Assembly (NCBI GenBank): GCA_005798925.1 | Contig: SYID01000070.1 | Coordinates: forward strand, 1-7,941 | Origin: Verrucomicrobiota bacterium | GTDB taxonomy: Bacteria > Verrucomicrobiota > Verrucomicrobiia > Opitutales > UBA953 | DNA length: 7,941 nucleotides | Direction of reading: 5' to 3' | Part shown: piece after piece, positions 6,035 through 7,941 of the stretch | How positions within the stretch are numbered: the stretch's first letter is position 1 | Layout: each line of letters begins with the position of its first letter | Program-made: the position numbers and the translations under genes | The notes under the pieces: model-generated | Told to the model about the DNA's origin: nothing | The model's input: only the letters and a program-made list of their open reading frames with translations | Databases searched by the model: none

Positions 6035-7192
6035 TTACACCTTGTACACATCCGGCATCTTCGTCCCGGAAGGATAGACGTAAGCCCGGTCCTCGAAATT
6101 ACGCAGTTCGACGATCCCGTCGTGGATGGCCTGGACGTATTCCGGATTGATCGGGACCTTCCCGCCGCCGCCGGGGGTGTCGATGATGAGCTGCGGGACC
6201 GCGTAACCGGTCGTATGCCCCCGCAACGCGCGGATGATGTCGATGCCTTTCTGGATGGGCGCGCGGAAATGGGTCGAGCCTTCGATCAGGTCGCAGGCGT
6301 AGAGGTAATAAGGACGGACGCGCATCATCAGCAGGCGATGGACGAGCGACTTCATCACCTCGGCGTCGTCATTGATGCCGGCGAGCAGGACGGACTGGTT
6401 GCCCAACGGGACGCCGGCGAAGGACAGGCGTTCGCAGGCGGCCGCCAGCTCGCGGGTGATCTCCTTGGGATGATTCGTGTGGATGCTCATCCAGATCGGC
6501 CCGTGCTTGCGGAAGATCTCAGCGAGCTCCGACGTGATGCGCTGCGGGAGGAAGACCGGGATGCGCGAACCGAGGCGGATGAACTCGACGTGCTTGATCG
6601 CGCGGAGACGTCCGAGGAGCGCGTCCAGCTTGGCGTCGGACAGCAGCAGCGGGTCGCCGCCGGACAGCAGGACATCGCGGATCTCGGGATGGGCCTCGAT
6701 ATACTTCAGGCCGGCTTCGAGCTCGGGGTGAAAATCATAAGCCTGGGCGTTGGAAACCAGGCGGCTGCGCGTGCAATAACGGCAATAGGAAGCGCACCGG
6801 TCGGTGACCAGGAAGAGGACGCGGTCCGGATAACGGTGGACGATGCCCGGGACGGGCATGGTGCCTTCCTCGCCGACAGGGTCTTCGGATTCGCCCGGGG
6901 CGACATAGGATTCTTCGATGCGCGGGATGACCTGCCGACGGACCGGACAGTGCGGATCCTTGGGGTCGATCAGGTTGAAGAAATGGGGCGTGATCGACAG
7001 GGACAGCTTATGCGAGGCAAAGAGACAACCTTCCCGCTCTTCCTTGGTCAGCGTCAGCCGCTCCTCGAGCTGCGCAAGGGTGGTGATGCGGTTGCGGAGC
7101 TGCCAGTGCCAGTCGTTCCACTCCGCGGCGGGCACGTCCTTCCAGAGCCCTTGGCCGGCATGCCAGTTTTCGCGGAGGTCCTGAGGATACAT
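6035..7192 (-). CDS. kamA: KamA-family radical SAM lysine 2,3-aminomutase
   Basis: The enzyme interconverts L-lysine and L-beta-lysine using a [4Fe-4S] cluster, S-adenosylmethionine and PLP. In 385 residues it shows the radical SAM motif CASYCRYC (C133, C137, C140), SGGDPLLL (177-184), the PLP lysine K345 in PGGGGKVP, and R142, D301 and D338. From memory of the Clostridium subterminale enzyme, all these equal its C125/C129/C132, K337, R134, D293 and D330 with a constant offset of 8. The two aspartates that grip the lysine side chain are therefore kept, favouring a true lysine aminomutase over EpmB-like relatives. The zinc-site cysteines are gone: D276 replaces C268, and the protein ends before the C-terminal cysteine cluster. 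Product use is open: beta-lysine osmolyte or EF-P modification; no ablB or epmA is visible. A GGGGA 8 bases before the ATG may be its Shine-Dalgarno. Confidence 0.93.
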   Translation of the reverse strand: MYPQDLRENWHAGQGLWKDVPAAEWNDWHWQLRNRITTLAQLEERLTLTKEEREGCLFASHKLSLSITPHFFNLIDPKDPHCPVRRQVIPRIEESYVAPGESEDPVGEEGTMPVPGIVHRYPDRVLFLVTDRCASYCRYCTRSRLVSNAQAYDFHPELEAGLKYIEAHPEIRDVLLSGGDPLLLSDAKLDALLGRLRAIKHVEFIRLGSRIPVFLPQRITSELAEIFRKHGPIWMSIHTNHPKEITRELAAACERLSFAGVPLGNQSVLLAGINDDAEVMKSLVHRLLMMRVRPYYLYACDLIEGSTHFRAPIQKGIDIIRALRGHTTGYAVPQLIIDTPGGGGKVPINPEYVQAIHDGIVELRNFEDRAYVYPSGTKMPDVYKV

Positions 7193-7253
7193 CGGCTGAG
7201 TCCCCTATCCTAACGAGCGGGAGGACCAATGCAAACGGGGAAGCAAGACCGGT

Positions 7254-7941
7254 TCAGGCGAGCGGCGGCTTCTTTCGCTTGAACCAGCCCGCGAACGGAT
7301 GCCAGAGCTGGCCGAAATAGCCCCCGGGCACCTTTTCAGGGACGCCGAAATCGCAAGGCAGCCGGTCGCGCGGCATGTAATATGTCCCGAAGAGGATATC
7401 CCAGAGCGGCAACAGACCGGCGAAGTTCTTGTCGATGGCCGCCGGATCCTTCGAATGGTGCCATCGGTGGAAGACCGGCGTCGCGATGACGGAGCGGAGG
7501 GGGCCGAAATCCCAGTCGACGTCGGCGTGCAGGAAGATCGCATAGAAGGTCAAGAAGCCCGCCACGCCGATGGTGACGGAAGGGTCGAAGCCCAGGAGCA
7601 GCAAGGGTACGGCGGGGGCGAGCTTGTTCACGGCCTCGTTGACGGGATGCACGCGGACCGCCGACAGCCAGTCGAGGTGCTCGGAACTATGGTGCACCGC
7701 ATGGAACGGCCACCAGGCGCCCGTGTGGAAGAGCCGGTGCAACCAGTAATCCATGAAGTCGACCAGGAGGTAGATCTCGACCGCCTGCAGCCAGCGCGGT
7801 TGCGCGGCCACCGGGCCGAAGCCTTGGTATTGCCCCGCCTTGACGGCTTCGCCGGTGGTGACGCCGGCGACGACCAGCACGACGAACGGGCCGATCAGCA
7901 GGACCCGCGCCCCCTGCTTGAACAGCTCGAGCGTGAAGAAA
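7254..7941 (-). CDS. Fatty acid hydroxylase / sterol desaturase superfamily membrane protein (5' end outside window)
   Basis: This is an integral-membrane di-iron oxygenase family whose members hydroxylate or desaturate lipids. The frame is open to the right edge (last full codon at 7940), so the true start lies beyond it; a GTG at 7880 is internal. In the visible 228 residues the histidine motifs are HRLFH (68-72), HAVHH (80-84) and HRWHH (158-162), with FLHADVDW (137-143) between them. The conserved NFAGLLPLWDILFGTYY (172-188) follows the last box. Hydrophobic segments at about 11-28, 48-62, 107-116 and 121-137 are likely membrane spans. The tail is basic (FKRKKPP). The gene is upstream of kamA on the same strand with a 61-base gap, so the two may be cotranscribed. 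The substrate cannot be told from sequence: sterol, carotenoid, fatty acid and alkylglycerol enzymes share these motifs. Confidence 0.9.
   Translation of the reverse strand, partial: FFTLELFKQGARVLLIGPFVVLVVAGVTTGEAVKAGQYQGFGPVAAQPRWLQAVEIYLLVDFMDYWLHRLFHTGAWWPFHAVHHSSEHLDWLSAVRVHPVNEAVNKLAPAVPLLLLGFDPSVTIGVAGFLTFYAIFLHADVDWDFGPLRSVIATPVFHRWHHSKDPAAIDKNFAGLLPLWDILFGTYYMPRDRLPCDFGVPEKVPGGYFGQLWHPFAGWFKRKKPPLA

Larger units (their letters stand above)
5800..6037. repeat. Nested palindromic intergenic element, outer arms of TTAGCGG-like heptamers
   Basis: The arm at 5800-5833 pairs with 6004-6037, matching at 30 of 34 positions. The left arm is a run of 7-base units: TTAGCGG, TTAGCGG, TTGGCGG, TTAGCGG. 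The right arm read on the minus strand gives TAAGCGG, ATAGCGG, TTGGCGG, TTAGCGG. The right arm's last three bases are the TAA stop of kamA. Inside it sit a second inverted-repeat layer and a central hairpin pair, described separately. With bases 5731-5799 it fills the 300-base space between the tRNA and kamA; no gene is visible there. Confidence 0.85.

Overview
The window is GC-rich, densely coded bacterial chromosome with eight protein genes and one tRNA gene. The gene content and style are purH, a chromosomal parB, mnmA, a menaquinone-type methyltransferase, a lysine 2,3-aminomutase of the KamA type, little use of strong Shine-Dalgarno sites and long palindromic intergenic repeats. Together these suggest a Gram-negative bacterium of the Planctomycetes-Verrucomicrobia-Chlamydiae group, most likely Verrucomicrobiota (Opitutae-like). 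That placement is an inference from style and gene content, not from a marker-gene comparison.

Layout, left to right. The 3' two thirds of purH (+) enters from the left edge and converges on a leftward three-gene unit: a secreted HEXXH metallopeptidase, then a secreted coiled-coil/LysM protein, then parB. Divergent from that unit, mnmA (+) and the demethylmenaquinone/ubiquinone methyltransferase gene (+) follow, then a tRNA-Arg(ACG) gene (+). A roughly 300-base noncoding stretch separates the tRNA from a second leftward pair: a fatty acid hydroxylase/sterol desaturase family membrane enzyme (cut by the right edge) and kamA.

The coding genes are mostly housekeeping: the last steps of IMP synthesis, chromosome segregation, tRNA wobble-uridine thiolation, quinone methylation and lysine to beta-lysine isomerisation. 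No phage, transposase, toxin-antitoxin or CRISPR genes are visible.

The most unusual content is between the genes. The purH/parB and mnmA/menG gaps carry two copies of one element: imperfect inverted arms built from degenerate 8-base units (consensus roughly NCGTGYCM). The tRNA/kamA gap carries a larger, concentrically nested element. Its outer arms are of TTAGCGG-like 7-base units, its middle arms of CCGGANA-like units, and its core is a pair of inverted hairpins each preceded by GTAG, the hallmark layout of a REP pair (BIME) mobilised by RAYT-type transposases. A separate 20-bp hairpin contains the purH stop codon, and the outer arm of the nested element contains the kamA stop codon. These elements are the best candidates for something not well described.
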